Positions 24,289-32,720 of a DNA stretch of 35,831 nt are shown piece after piece. The DNA comes from Paracoccaceae bacterium (GTDB lineage Bacteria > Pseudomonadota > Alphaproteobacteria > Rhodobacterales > Rhodobacteraceae). Made by a program: the position numbers and the translations under genes. The notes beneath the pieces are model-generated. The model was given only the letters and a program-made list of their open reading frames with translations. It did no database searches and had not been told where the DNA came from. Within the stretch, counting starts at the first letter, position 1. The number at the start of each line of letters is the position of its first letter. The stretch spans positions 1 to 35,831 of the forward strand of contig PXDM01000221.1 in NCBI GenBank assembly GCA_003565055.1, written 5' to 3'.

Positions 24289-24537
24289 TCACCTCCCACG
24301 CCTGCGCCCGCGCGCAGGGCGCGGCGCAAGCCCCGCGCGCAACAGCCCTGTCATCGGGTGATCCGGGGCGCCATCGCCGTAGCGCGTGATCAGCTCCCCG
24401 AGGGCCGCGCGCTGGTCCATCCCATCGGGCAGGCTCAGCGCCCAGTCGATCAGGATCGAGCGACATTCCGCATCCGAGATCCCCTCGATCCGGTAGCTCT
24501 CGCGGATCAGCCCTTTCGGGTCATGGCTCGCCTGCAT
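24289..24537 (-). CDS. Small conserved hypothetical protein coupled to glnE
   Basis: An 82-residue protein I cannot assign to a named family, though I believe close relatives exist in Rhodobacterales. It has a helical middle (GLIRESYRIEGISDAECRSIL, then DWALSLPDGMDQ) and a strongly basic tail (RPARGRRRGR). Two Mets are possible. ATG 24537 is favoured because AAAGAGG (24544-24550, minus strand) sits six bases upstream, whereas it abuts ATG 24543. The gene overlaps the end of glnE by 17 bases and is followed three bases later by the TusA-like gene, so it belongs to a coupled glnE operon. A role with nucleic acid or with GlnE is conceivable but unsupported. Confidence 0.7.
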   Translation of the reverse strand: MQASHDPKGLIRESYRIEGISDAECRSILIDWALSLPDGMDQRAALGELITRYGDGAPDHPMTGLLRAGLAPRPARGRRRGR

Positions 24538-27337
24538 GCGCATCCTCTTTCACTTGCGGCCCCGTGTCGCGCAGCAGCCCCGAGATCACCGCATCCGTCT
24601 GCGCGCAACTCTCCTGCAGCTTAGCGGCCAAGGCATCCGCCGTCTCGGCCCCCGCCGCGCTCAAGATAAACTTCTGCCCGCCAGGGCCAAGATCAGCGAT
24701 GTCCGAAATCCGGTCGGCCAGCAAACGCCCAGTGGCCTGCATCGTCCAGCAGAGCCGGTAGGCTTTGATCAAAACCGCCTCAGTCTCGGCACGCAGCACG
24801 CCCGCCTTTGTCCCGGCCCGCAATTGCTGCTCGACCCGCCGCCCGTGATGGCCTGCCCTGAGCGCGCAGAATTGCGCCACAAGCTCGATATCCATCAACC
24901 GCCCCGGCCCCGATTTCGCGTCCCAGACCCCATGCGCCGGTTTCGCCTCCGCCAGCCGCGCGCGCATCTCGGCCACATCCGCGCGCAGGCTTGCGCCATC
25001 CGATTTCTCGACCAGCAGTGCACGGCGAAACGCCTCGACCCGCTCGCCCAAGCCCACCGAGCCCGCCACGCGCCGCGCACGGGTCAGCGCCAGATGCTCC
25101 CAGGTCCAGGCCTCCTCGCGCTGATAAATCTCGAAGGCGCTGATGCTGGTCGCCACTGGCCCCTGACGCCCCGAGGGGCGCAGCCGCATATCGACCTCAT
25201 AAAGCCGCCCCTCGGCCGTGGGCGCGGAAATCGCACTGACGAACGCCTTGGTCAGCCGCGCATAATAGCTGCGCGCATCGAGCGGGCGCGGTCCTTCGGA
25301 CATATCGCTGGCTTGCGCATCATAGAGGATCAGCAAGTCCAGATCCGAGGCCGCATTGAGCCGCCCCGCACCAAGCGAGCCCATGCCCAGCACCACCGCC
25401 CCCTGCCCCGGCAGCGGCCCATGTTTGCGCGCGAATTCCGCCACCACCACAGGCCAGAGTGCGCCCAGCACCGCCTCGGCGAGTGCCGCATATTCCGCGC
25501 CCGCTTCGGCGGCGTCAATCAGCCCGCGCAGATGATGCACGCCGACCCGGAAATGCCATTCCCGCGCCCAGGCTCGCGCCAGATCAAGCTGGCGCTCATA
25601 GTCATCGAGCCCCGCAAGCCGGTCGGCCAGATCGCGCTGCAACACCCCCACACCGGGCCAGGGCGCGAAAAAGCCGCCCCCGATCACGGCATCAAAGACC
25701 GCCGCATTGCGCGACAGATAGGCCGCGAGCCGGGGCGCCGTTGCGCAAATGTCGACAATCAATGCGATTAACTGGGGATTGGCCTCAAACAGCGAAAAGA
25801 GCTGCACGCCCGCAGGCAGACCGCTCAGGAAGCGGTCGAATTGCACCAGCGCGGCTTCAGGATCAGCGGCATCCTGCAACTGTGTCAGGATCTGCGGGCG
25901 CACGCGTTTGAAAATCTCCTTCGCGCGGCTGGAGCGCAGCGCCGCGTAGCGGTGCCAGCCTGCGACCAGCGCCTGCGCGCTCTCCGACAGGTCCGGCTCC
26001 TCGGCGACGGGCGCATCGGGGGCAAAGAATCCCTCGGTCAGCTCCGCCACCTCGCGCAGCCGCGCCTTGAGATGGTCGCGAAAGGCGCGCGTATCCGGCG
26101 CCCCCATGAACCGCGCCAGCCGGTCGAATTCCTCGGGCGTGCTGGGCAGTTTCTGGGTCTGCGCGTCCTGCACCATCTGCAAGCGATGCTCGATCTCGCG
26201 ATGCTCGCGGTAATGCGCGCTCAGTTTTTCAGCCACCTCCGCCGGGATCCAGCCCTTGGCTGCCAGCGCAGACAGCCCTTCGACCGTGCGGCGCGTGCGC
26301 AAATCCGGGTCGCGCCCGCCTGCGATCAACTGCCGCGTCTGGGTGAAAAACTCGATCTCGCGAATGCCGCCCTGACCGAGCTTGATGTCATGCCCTTCCA
26401 GCGCCAGCGTCGCCCCGAACCCCTTATGCGCCTTGATCTTGAGCCGCATGTCATGAGCATCCTGGATCGCCGCGAAATCGAGATGCTTGCGCCAGACGAA
26501 GGGGCGCAGCGTGTCGAGAAACCGCGCGCCTGCCGCCAGATCGCCTGCGCAGGGCCGCGCCTTGATATAGGCCGCGCGCTCCCATGTGCGGCCCACGCTC
26601 TCGTAATAACGCTCGGCGGCCTCCATCGAGAGGCAGACCGGCGTCACGGACGGGTCCGGCCGCAGCCGCAGATCCGTGCGGAAGACATAGCCCTCGCCCG
26701 TATGGTCCGACAAAAGCGCGCAGAGCTTGCGGGTCACGCGGATGAAGGCCGCGCGGGCCTCGTGATAGTCGTCGGCACTGAAGCGGGTTTCGTCAAAGAG
26801 GCAGATCAGGTCGATGTCAGACGAATAATTCAACTCGCGCGCGCCCATTTTGCCCATGGCGAGCACCACCATGCCCGCGCCCGTCGCGGCGTCCTCGGGC
26901 GCGACACCGGGCAGCTTCTTGCGCCGGATTTCCTCAGTCACCAGCGCCACCAGCGCCACATGCGCCGCGCGGTCGGCCAGATCCGAGAGCGCGCGCGTCA
27001 CCTGATCGAGCGACCAGACCCCGCCCAGATCCGCGAGCGCGGCCAAGAGCGCCACACGCCGCTTGGCCACGCGCAGCCGCACCGAGAGATCGCTGAGCCC
27101 CACATCGCCCAGCGCAGCAAGTTCGGCATCGACGCTGGCCTGCGGATCCCGCGTCAGCGCGCCCTCCAGCCAGTCCTGCTCACGCGTGATCAGCATGCGC
27201 AGATAGGGGCTGCACCCGGCAGCGCCCGCGATCAGATCGGCCAGATCGCCGGGCAATTCGGGCAAGGCGGCGCGCGCCTCGGCCCCGGCATCGGGGTCGA
27301 AGGGCAACGGCAAGCGGGTGATGGGACCGAAACTCAT
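24521..27337 (-). CDS. glnE: Bifunctional glutamine synthetase adenylyltransferase/deadenylase GlnE
   Basis: Adds and removes AMP on glutamine synthetase in response to PII protein, setting nitrogen assimilation. From ATG 27337 it has 938 residues (E. coli 946). Two nucleotidyltransferase domains are visible: GKMGARELNYSSDIDL at about 162-177 (deadenylase half) and GMGSLGAGRLNAASDLDLLI at about 648-667 (adenylylation half), each with the Asp pair for metal. PII-uridylyltransferase-like linker segments (YIKARPCAGD, LGQGGIREIEFFTQ, PGRLMDIELVAQF) follow each. ATG 27349 and TTG 27382 are also in frame; none has a clear Shine-Dalgarno, so the start is uncertain by up to 15 residues. It is divergent from the TRAP operon. 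Confidence 0.95.
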   Translation of the reverse strand: MSFGPITRLPLPFDPDAGAEARAALPELPGDLADLIAGAAGCSPYLRMLITREQDWLEGALTRDPQASVDAELAALGDVGLSDLSVRLRVAKRRVALLAALADLGGVWSLDQVTRALSDLADRAAHVALVALVTEEIRRKKLPGVAPEDAATGAGMVVLAMGKMGARELNYSSDIDLICLFDETRFSADDYHEARAAFIRVTRKLCALLSDHTGEGYVFRTDLRLRPDPSVTPVCLSMEAAERYYESVGRTWERAAYIKARPCAGDLAAGARFLDTLRPFVWRKHLDFAAIQDAHDMRLKIKAHKGFGATLALEGHDIKLGQGGIREIEFFTQTRQLIAGGRDPDLRTRRTVEGLSALAAKGWIPAEVAEKLSAHYREHREIEHRLQMVQDAQTQKLPSTPEEFDRLARFMGAPDTRAFRDHLKARLREVAELTEGFFAPDAPVAEEPDLSESAQALVAGWHRYAALRSSRAKEIFKRVRPQILTQLQDAADPEAALVQFDRFLSGLPAGVQLFSLFEANPQLIALIVDICATAPRLAAYLSRNAAVFDAVIGGGFFAPWPGVGVLQRDLADRLAGLDDYERQLDLARAWAREWHFRVGVHHLRGLIDAAEAGAEYAALAEAVLGALWPVVVAEFARKHGPLPGQGAVVLGMGSLGAGRLNAASDLDLLILYDAQASDMSEGPRPLDARSYYARLTKAFVSAISAPTAEGRLYEVDMRLRPSGRQGPVATSISAFEIYQREEAWTWEHLALTRARRVAGSVGLGERVEAFRRALLVEKSDGASLRADVAEMRARLAEAKPAHGVWDAKSGPGRLMDIELVAQFCALRAGHHGRRVEQQLRAGTKAGVLRAETEAVLIKAYRLCWTMQATGRLLADRISDIADLGPGGQKFILSAAGAETADALAAKLQESCAQTDAVISGLLRDTGPQVKEDAHAGEP

Positions 27338-27480
27338 GGCGTGCAGCATGCACTGGCGCGAAAACGAGGTCAATTCCCCCAACCCCCTGTGCTCGCGAAG
27401 GAAATCCCTCGCCGCCCGCGCCTGCGCCGGAGGCGTTACATTTTGTGTGGTGCGTTCATGAAAATTTCGCTTGCCAGAAT

Positions 27481-27499
27481 TGGTAAGTTCACTTTACCA
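27481..27499. promoter_or_regulatory. Palindrome TGGTAA-N7-TTACCA upstream of the TRAP operon
   Basis: Perfect six-base inverted repeats (27481-27486 and 27494-27499) about 80 bases upstream of the proposed TRAP promoter. The layout resembles operators of GntR/FadR-type regulators that often control TRAP operons, but no such regulator gene is in the window. Confidence 0.45.
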
Positions 27500-27579
27500 C
27501 TGCGGACGAGGGAGGAGCGGCCAGCCGGATTTTCGGCCCGAGATGTGCAATTTCATTGCGCGCGGCACTGGCTTTTCCC

Positions 27580-27609
27580 TTGACGCATCCCATCCCGAGA
27601 GGGTGGATA
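27580..27609 (+). promoter_or_regulatory. Possible promoter of the TRAP operon
   Basis: TTGACG (27580-27585), 18-base spacer, TGGATA (27604-27609). The -35 is good, the -10 is poor. A transcript would start near 27616 and include the GGAGG at about 27632. Confidence 0.35.
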
Positions 27610-27643
27610 CAAGGACCAAAGTCCAACGACCGGAGGAATTATA

Positions 27644-28705
27644 ATGAATAAACTTCTTATCACCACGGCGCTGACGGCAAGCATCACCGCAAGCGCTGTT
27701 TCCGCGCAGGAGCGTGTCCGCTGGCAAGTGCCGATGAGCTTCGCCTCGACCCTGACAGCCCTTGGCGACACGATGCCATGGGTGGCTGATCAGCTCCGCG
27801 CTGTGTCAGCTGGCAATATTGATCTGCGCGTGGCAGAGCCCGGCGCGGTCGTGCCGGCGCTGTCGATCTTCGAGAATGTCTCCGAGGGCAATATCGACGC
27901 GGGCTATAGCTGGATGGGCTATGAATGGGGCACGGTCCCGGCCGCCGCACTCTTCGGCGCAACGCCGTTCGGGCTGGAATCGGTGGAGTTCCTGGCATGG
28001 ATGACCCATCACGGCGGGCAGGAGCTGCTTGAAGAGACCTTCCACCCCTACAACGTGCATCCCGTCGCCTGCGGCACGATCAGCCCCGAGACCGCGGGCT
28101 GGTTCCGCAATGAAGTGCCGACCGTCGATGATCTTCAGGGCCTGCGCTTCCGCGCCGCCGGTGTGGGCGGTGAGATCTTTCAGGAATTCGGCATGTCCGT
28201 GACCCTGCTGCCGGGCGGTGAGCTGTATCAGGCACTTGAGACCGGCACGCTGGACGCGACCGAATTCTCGCTCCCGACCGTGGATGAGCAGCTCGGCTTC
28301 TATCAGGTCGCGCCCTATCTCTACCTGCCGGGCTGGCACCAGCCCTCGACCAACCAGTTCCTCTACATCAATCTCGATGTCTGGAACGGGCTTGAAGATC
28401 AGACCCGCGCGATGATCGAAACCACCTGCATGGCGGCCAACGCTTTCGCGATTGCCCGCGCAGAAGCGCTGCAAGGTGCGGCCATGGCACGGTTCGACGA
28501 AAGCGGCACCAATATCCGCACCTATTCGGATGAGCAGATCGCGGCCTTCCGCGAAGCGTCCAACACGGTCATGGAAAGCTGGTCTGAGCGCGACGAGATG
28601 TTCGGCAAGGTCTATAGCTCGATGATGGACTTCCAGGCCGAACTGCGCCCCTGGCGCGAGATGGGCTACCTGCCGCGCGACTGGCAGACCCGCATCGGCG
28701 AATGA
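27644..28705 (+). CDS. TRAP transporter substrate-binding protein, DctP/TakP-like
   Basis: Periplasmic receptor of a sodium-driven TRAP carrier. The 353-residue product has a cleavable Sec signal peptide (MNKLLITTALTASITASAVSA, cut at about 21/22) and the family body. The stretch LRFRAAGVGGEIFQEFGMS contains R170, the residue that in this family salt-bridges the ligand carboxylate; DEQLGFYQVAPYLYLPGWHQ resembles TakP and other 2-oxoacid-binding members. A carboxylate such as a 2-oxoacid is therefore the likely ligand; the precise one is unknown. GGAGG seven bases before ATG is excellent. A strong hairpin follows and probably keeps this gene in excess over the membrane subunits. Confidence 0.92.
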   Translation: MNKLLITTALTASITASAVSAQERVRWQVPMSFASTLTALGDTMPWVADQLRAVSAGNIDLRVAEPGAVVPALSIFENVSEGNIDAGYSWMGYEWGTVPAAALFGATPFGLESVEFLAWMTHHGGQELLEETFHPYNVHPVACGTISPETAGWFRNEVPTVDDLQGLRFRAAGVGGEIFQEFGMSVTLLPGGELYQALETGTLDATEFSLPTVDEQLGFYQVAPYLYLPGWHQPSTNQFLYINLDVWNGLEDQTRAMIETTCMAANAFAIARAEALQGAAMARFDESGTNIRTYSDEQIAAFREASNTVMESWSERDEMFGKVYSSMMDFQAELRPWREMGYLPRDWQTRIGE

Positions 28706-28723
28706 GCCCAAGCTGAGACAACA

Positions 28724-28751
28724 GCGCCGCGCCCTGACCGGGGCGCGGCGC
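28724..28751. other. Strong intercistronic hairpin after the TRAP binding-protein gene
   Basis: GCGCCGCGCCC (28724-28734), six-base loop, GGGCGCGGCGC (28741-28751): an 11-bp GC stem 18 bases after the stop codon. No U-tract follows, so it is more likely a stability or partial-attenuation element than a full terminator. Confidence 0.7.
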
Positions 28752-28797
28752 ATCTGCACGACGCATCCGCCCTGAGGGCCAGCAGAGGGGGCACCCC

Positions 28798-29400
28798 ATG
28801 AGCCAACCGACCCCGGAAATCAATCTCGATCTCGAGAAGGTCGAAGACGCAGGCGCGCGCAGCCACGGGCTGGATTTTCCGCGCACATGGCTGTCCGATG
28901 TGATCGAGAAAGTGCTTGAGCTTGTGTCCTATGTGCTCAATTCAATCTGGATCGTGCTGGTGCTGATCATCGTGGCCAATGTGGCCGGGCGCTACATTTT
29001 CGGCATCAATTACGTCTGGGTCGAAGAAGTGCAATGGCACATGTATGCCGTGGGCTTCATGTTCGGCATCGGCTATGCGCTGATGCATGACAGCCATGTG
29101 CGCGTCGATGTGCTGGCGGCGAATTTCCGCAAGACCACCCGCGCCGTGATCGAGGTCATCGCCATTGTCGGCATCATCCTGCCGCTGTGCTGGATCATCA
29201 TCTCCTACGGCATCCCCTTCGTCGAGGCCTCCTACAATCGCGGTGAGCGCTCATCGGCCCCCGGTGGGCTGGCCAATCGCTGGATGATCAAGGGCGTGAT
29301 CGTGCTCGCCTTCGCCTATATCGGGCTCGCCGCCTTTGCGCGGCTGTTGCGCGTGAGCGCCTATCTGATCAATTTCCCGCGCCCGCGGGCCACACAGTAA
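28798..29400 (+). CDS. TRAP transporter small permease, DctQ-like
   Basis: Small inner-membrane subunit of the TRAP carrier, 200 residues with four predicted spans at about 38-63, 73-93, 113-137 and 163-187. The N-terminal 35 residues are cytoplasmic and charged. Features of DctQ are NVAGRYIFGINYVWVEEVQW and the HDSHVRVDVL loop between spans 2 and 3. AGAGGG before the ATG supports the start. It lies 92 bases after the binding-protein gene (with the hairpin) and 52 bases before the large permease gene, in one operon. Confidence 0.92.
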   Translation: MSQPTPEINLDLEKVEDAGARSHGLDFPRTWLSDVIEKVLELVSYVLNSIWIVLVLIIVANVAGRYIFGINYVWVEEVQWHMYAVGFMFGIGYALMHDSHVRVDVLAANFRKTTRAVIEVIAIVGIILPLCWIIISYGIPFVEASYNRGERSSAPGGLANRWMIKGVIVLAFAYIGLAAFARLLRVSAYLINFPRPRATQ

Positions 29401-29452
29401 CACCCCCGACCGCCTGCCCAGGCACGGTTTTCAATCAGGACAGGAACAAGGG

Positions 29453-30808
29453 ATGGAAATCAACGAAATCCTCGTCGTCGCGATGCTGATCTCCTTCATC
29501 GCGCTGATCTTCACCGGCATCCCCGTCGCATGGGCGCTGGCCGGTGTCTCGATCGGCTTCAGCTTCATCGCCATCTACGGTTTCGAGTGGTTCAACTGGG
29601 ACACCTATTTCCTCACCGATTTCCGCATCTTCGGGATCTTCGTGCAGCGCATCTGGGGGCAGATGTCGAACTGGATCCTCGTGGCCTTGCCGATGTTCAT
29701 CTATATGGGCCTGATGCTGGAACGCTCCGGCGTCACCGAAAAACTGATGGAGAATTTCATCCAGCTTTTCGGGCGGTTCCGGGGCGGGCTGGCGCTCGGC
29801 GTGGTGCTGATCGGCATCCTGCTCGCGGCCTCCACCGGCATTGTCGGCGCTTCGGTGGTGCTGCTCGCGCTTCTCTCCATGCCGATCATGCTCAAACAAG
29901 GCTACAACAAGGGCTTTGCCTCGGGCGTTGTCTGCTCGGCCGGCACGCTCGGCATCCTCATCCCGCCCTCGATCATGCTGATCATCATGGCCGATCAGAT
30001 GTCGGTCTCGGTCGGCAATCTCTTCATGGGCGCGCTCATTCCGGGACTGATGCTGGGGGTCTTCTACATCATCTACATCATGGGGGCTGCGACCTTCTTC
30101 AAAACCCTTGCGCCTGCCCCGCAAGACCTGCCCCCTGTCACCGCGAAGCTGATCTTCAACACGCTTCTGGCCGTGGTCCCGCCGCTTTTGCTGATCCTCG
30201 CTGTGCTGGGCTCGATCTTCATGGGCCTTGCCACGCCCACCGAGGCGTCGGGCGTCGGTGCCTTCGGCGCGACGCTTCTGGCCGCCGCCAATGGGCGATT
30301 GACGCTCGCAGTGCTGAAAGATGTCGGCATGAAGACCACGCTGACCACCGCCTTCATCTTCGGCATCTTCCTCGGCGCGACGATGTTCGCGGTCGTGATG
30401 CGCCAGCTGGGCGGCGATGAATTCATCACCCGTTCGTTGCAGGGCCTGCCCTTCGGCCCCTCGGGCATCGTGCTCACGATCCTGTTCATCGCCTTCCTTG
30501 CGGGCTTCTTCCTCGACTGGCTGGAAATCTCACTGATCATGCTGCCGCTGGTCGCTCCCGTCGTCGTCCTGCTGGGCTTTGATCAGATCTGGTTCATCGT
30601 GCTCTTTGCCGTGGTGCTGCAAACCAGCTTTCTGACACCGCCCGTGGGCTTTTCGCTCTTCTACCTCAAGGGCGTGGCCCCGCCCGGCGTCACGATCATC
30701 GACATCTACAAGGGCGTCCTTCCCTTCGTGCTCTTGCAGATGCTCGCGGTGATCTGCGTCTTCCTATTCCCGCAACTGGTGCTCTGGTTACCGGGCCGCA
30801 TGCTCTGA
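29453..30808 (+). CDS. TRAP transporter large permease, DctM-like
   Basis: Main transport subunit, coupling sodium entry to substrate import. The 451-residue product is almost entirely hydrophobic with about 12 spans and two re-entrant regions. Family motifs include FTGIPVAWALAG, ASTGIVGASVVLLALLSMP, GTLGILIPPSIMLIIMAD and LATPTEASGVGAFGA. AAGGG immediately before the ATG and AGGA just upstream serve as ribosome site. It closes the operon, 24 bases before a terminator hairpin. Together with the small permease and binding protein it forms a complete P-Q-M carrier. Confidence 0.95.
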   Translation: MEINEILVVAMLISFIALIFTGIPVAWALAGVSIGFSFIAIYGFEWFNWDTYFLTDFRIFGIFVQRIWGQMSNWILVALPMFIYMGLMLERSGVTEKLMENFIQLFGRFRGGLALGVVLIGILLAASTGIVGASVVLLALLSMPIMLKQGYNKGFASGVVCSAGTLGILIPPSIMLIIMADQMSVSVGNLFMGALIPGLMLGVFYIIYIMGAATFFKTLAPAPQDLPPVTAKLIFNTLLAVVPPLLLILAVLGSIFMGLATPTEASGVGAFGATLLAAANGRLTLAVLKDVGMKTTLTTAFIFGIFLGATMFAVVMRQLGGDEFITRSLQGLPFGPSGIVLTILFIAFLAGFFLDWLEISLIMLPLVAPVVVLLGFDQIWFIVLFAVVLQTSFLTPPVGFSLFYLKGVAPPGVTIIDIYKGVLPFVLLQMLAVICVFLFPQLVLWLPGRML

Positions 30809-30831
30809 GAGCGCAGAGCAGCCCCTCACGA

Positions 30832-30858
30832 GGCCCCGGTCACCCCACCGGGGCCTTT
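30832..30858 (+). terminator. Intrinsic terminator of the TRAP operon
   Basis: GGCCCCGGT (30832-30840), six-base loop, ACCGGGGCC (30847-30855), then TTT. The U-tract is short but the stem is very strong and the position right after the last operon gene fits. Confidence 0.8.
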
Positions 30859-30871
30859 GCCTGTCTGCCCC

Positions 30872-30899
30872 TTGCCAAGTGCCGCATTTCTGATAGCGT
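30872..30899 (+). promoter_or_regulatory. Predicted promoter of the transaminase gene
   Basis: TTGCCA (30872-30877), 16-base spacer, TAGCGT (30894-30899), directly after the TRAP terminator. A transcript would start near 30906. Separates the transaminase unit from the TRAP operon. Confidence 0.45.
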
Positions 30900-30930
30900 G
30901 ATTTGATCATATTTTCGCCGGAGATCCCCC

Positions 30931-32253
30931 ATGGCCCTCGACCGTCCCACCCCCAATGACCTGCGCGCCTTCTGGATGCCGTTTACGGCAAACCGCCAGT
31001 TCAAGGCCGCCCCGCGCATGCTGGTCGAGGCCGAGGGCATGTTCTACACCACCTCCGAAGGGCGGCAGGTGCTCGATGGCACTGCCGGGCTCTGGTGCTG
31101 CAACGCAGGCCATCGCCGCCCGAAAATCGTCGAGGCGATCCAGAAACAGGCCTCCGAGCTCGATTACGCCCCCGCCTTCCAAATGGGCCACCCCAAAGCC
31201 TTTGAGCTTGCCAACCGGCTTGTGGACCTGGCCCCCGATGGCATTGATCACGCGTTTTTTGTCAATTCCGGCTCCGAGGCCGTGGAAACCGCGCTGAAAA
31301 TCGCCATCGCCTATCACCGCGCGCGCGGCGACAGTGCGCGCACGCGGCTGATCGGGCGCGAGCGCGGCTATCACGGCGTGAATTTCGGCGGGATCTCGGT
31401 GGGCGGCATCGTCAATAACCGCCGCCATTTCGGCGCGATGCTGGCAGGCGTCGATCACCTGCCCCACACGCATATCCCGGAAAACCAGTGGTCCAAGGGC
31501 CAGCCCGAACATGGCGCGCATCTCGCCGATGATCTGGAGCGCATGGTGGCGCTGCACGGCCCCGACACGATTGCGGCGGTGATCGTGGAGCCCGTCGCAG
31601 GCTCCACCGGCGTGCTGATCCCGCCCAAGGGCTATCTGCAACGCCTGCGCGAGATCACCGCGAAACACGGGATCCTGCTGATCTTTGACGAGGTGATCAC
31701 CGGCTTCGGACGCCTCGGCAGCGCCTTTGGCGCGCAGCATTTCGGTGTGACGCCGGACATGATCACCTGCGCCAAGGGCCTGACCAATGGTGTGATCCCG
31801 ATGGGCGCCGTGCTGACCACGCCCGCGATCCACGACGCCTTCATGCAGGGCCCCGAGCATCTGATCGAGCTCTTCCACGGCTACACCTATTCCGGCAGCC
31901 CGATTGCCTCGGCCGCGGGGCTGGCGACATTGGAAACCTATCGCGAGGAAGGGCTGTTCGAGCGCGCCGCAGAGCTCGCCCCCTATTGGCAGGAGGCCGT
32001 GCATTCCCTGAAAGACAAGCCCCATGTCATCGACATCCGCAATATGGGCCTGATCGGCGCGGTGGAACTGGAGCCCATCGCGGGCAAACCCACGCAGCGC
32101 GCGTTTTCGGCCTTCCTCAAAGCCTATGAGAAAGGCATCCTGATCCGCACCACGGGCGACATCATCGCCATGTCGCCGCCGCTGATCATCGAGAAAGCCC
32201 ATATCGACCAGCTCATCGGCACGCTGGGCGAGGTGCTGGACAGCCTCGACTGA
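30931..32253 (+). CDS. Omega-amino acid (beta-alanine):pyruvate-type transaminase
   Basis: Class III PLP aminotransferase moving amino groups from beta-alanine or similar omega-amines to pyruvate. The 440-residue product shows LRAFWMPFTANRQFKAAPRM at its N-terminus, characteristic of beta-alanine:pyruvate transaminases, SGSEAVETALKIAIAYHRA, YHGVNFGGISVGG, FDEVITGFGRLG and the Schiff-base Lys at about 282 in CAKGLTNGVIPMGAV. GGAG eight bases before ATG supports the start. Its stop overlaps the start of the YbaK-like gene (TGATG). The upstream TRAP operon may import a related substrate, but a terminator separates them. The exact amino donor cannot be read from sequence. Confidence 0.9.
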   Translation: MALDRPTPNDLRAFWMPFTANRQFKAAPRMLVEAEGMFYTTSEGRQVLDGTAGLWCCNAGHRRPKIVEAIQKQASELDYAPAFQMGHPKAFELANRLVDLAPDGIDHAFFVNSGSEAVETALKIAIAYHRARGDSARTRLIGRERGYHGVNFGGISVGGIVNNRRHFGAMLAGVDHLPHTHIPENQWSKGQPEHGAHLADDLERMVALHGPDTIAAVIVEPVAGSTGVLIPPKGYLQRLREITAKHGILLIFDEVITGFGRLGSAFGAQHFGVTPDMITCAKGLTNGVIPMGAVLTTPAIHDAFMQGPEHLIELFHGYTYSGSPIASAAGLATLETYREEGLFERAAELAPYWQEAVHSLKDKPHVIDIRNMGLIGAVELEPIAGKPTQRAFSAFLKAYEKGILIRTTGDIIAMSPPLIIEKAHIDQLIGTLGEVLDSLD

Positions 32254-32720
32254 TGAGCAAATCCCTCAAACGCGTCCGGCAGGCGCTGCTTGACGCGGGC
32301 CTGCCCGACACGACCATGGAGGCAGGCGAGGCCCGCACAGCCGAACAGGCCGCGACCGCTTGCGGCTGCGGGATCGACCAGATCGTGAAATCCATCATCT
32401 TCGCGGGCGCAGAGAGCGGCGGGGTGCGGCTGTTTCTGACCGCAGGCGGCAACCGGGTGAATGCCCACAAAGCCTCAGCGCTGGCAGGCGAGGCGCTCAC
32501 CCGCGCCGATGGCACAATGGTCCGCGCGGCGACGGGCTTTGCCATCGGCGGGGTCTCGCCTCTGGGGCATCTGAGCCCCTCGCCCACATGGATCGACCCG
32601 CGCCTGATGGAGTTCGCGACGGTCTGGGCCGCCGCAGGCACGCCGCGTCACGTCTTTTCAATCGACCCTCGGCTGCTTATGTCCCTATGCCACGCAACAA
32701 TCGCGGATTTTGTCGAATGA
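32253..32720 (+). CDS. YbaK/ProX-type aminoacyl-tRNA deacylase
   Basis: Probably hydrolyses mischarged aminoacyl-tRNA in trans. The 155-residue product has the YbaK fold; the conserved Lys is K46 in DQIVKSIIFAG, followed by FLTAGGNRVNAHKAS and GFAIGGVSPLGH. The ATG overlaps the transaminase stop by one base and the stop overlaps the next gene's ATG (ATGA), so translation of all three is coupled. Whether it edits Cys-, Ala- or another tRNA is not determinable. Why it sits with a transaminase and a membrane protein is not obvious. Confidence 0.9.
   Translation: MSKSLKRVRQALLDAGLPDTTMEAGEARTAEQAATACGCGIDQIVKSIIFAGAESGGVRLFLTAGGNRVNAHKASALAGEALTRADGTMVRAATGFAIGGVSPLGHLSPSPTWIDPRLMEFATVWAAAGTPRHVFSIDPRLLMSLCHATIADFVE

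Larger units (their letters stand above)
27338..27643. other. Intergenic region between glnE and the TRAP operon
   Basis: These 306 bases contain no credible gene. From left to right they hold an unremarkable stretch next to glnE, a palindrome at 27481-27499, a possible promoter at 27580-27609 and a strong Shine-Dalgarno (GGAGG) before 27644. Confidence 0.6.

Noticed and set aside
25841..27583. Open frame of 580 codons on the plus strand within glnE
   Set aside because: Antisense shadow of glnE with biased composition; glnE has complete motifs along its full length.
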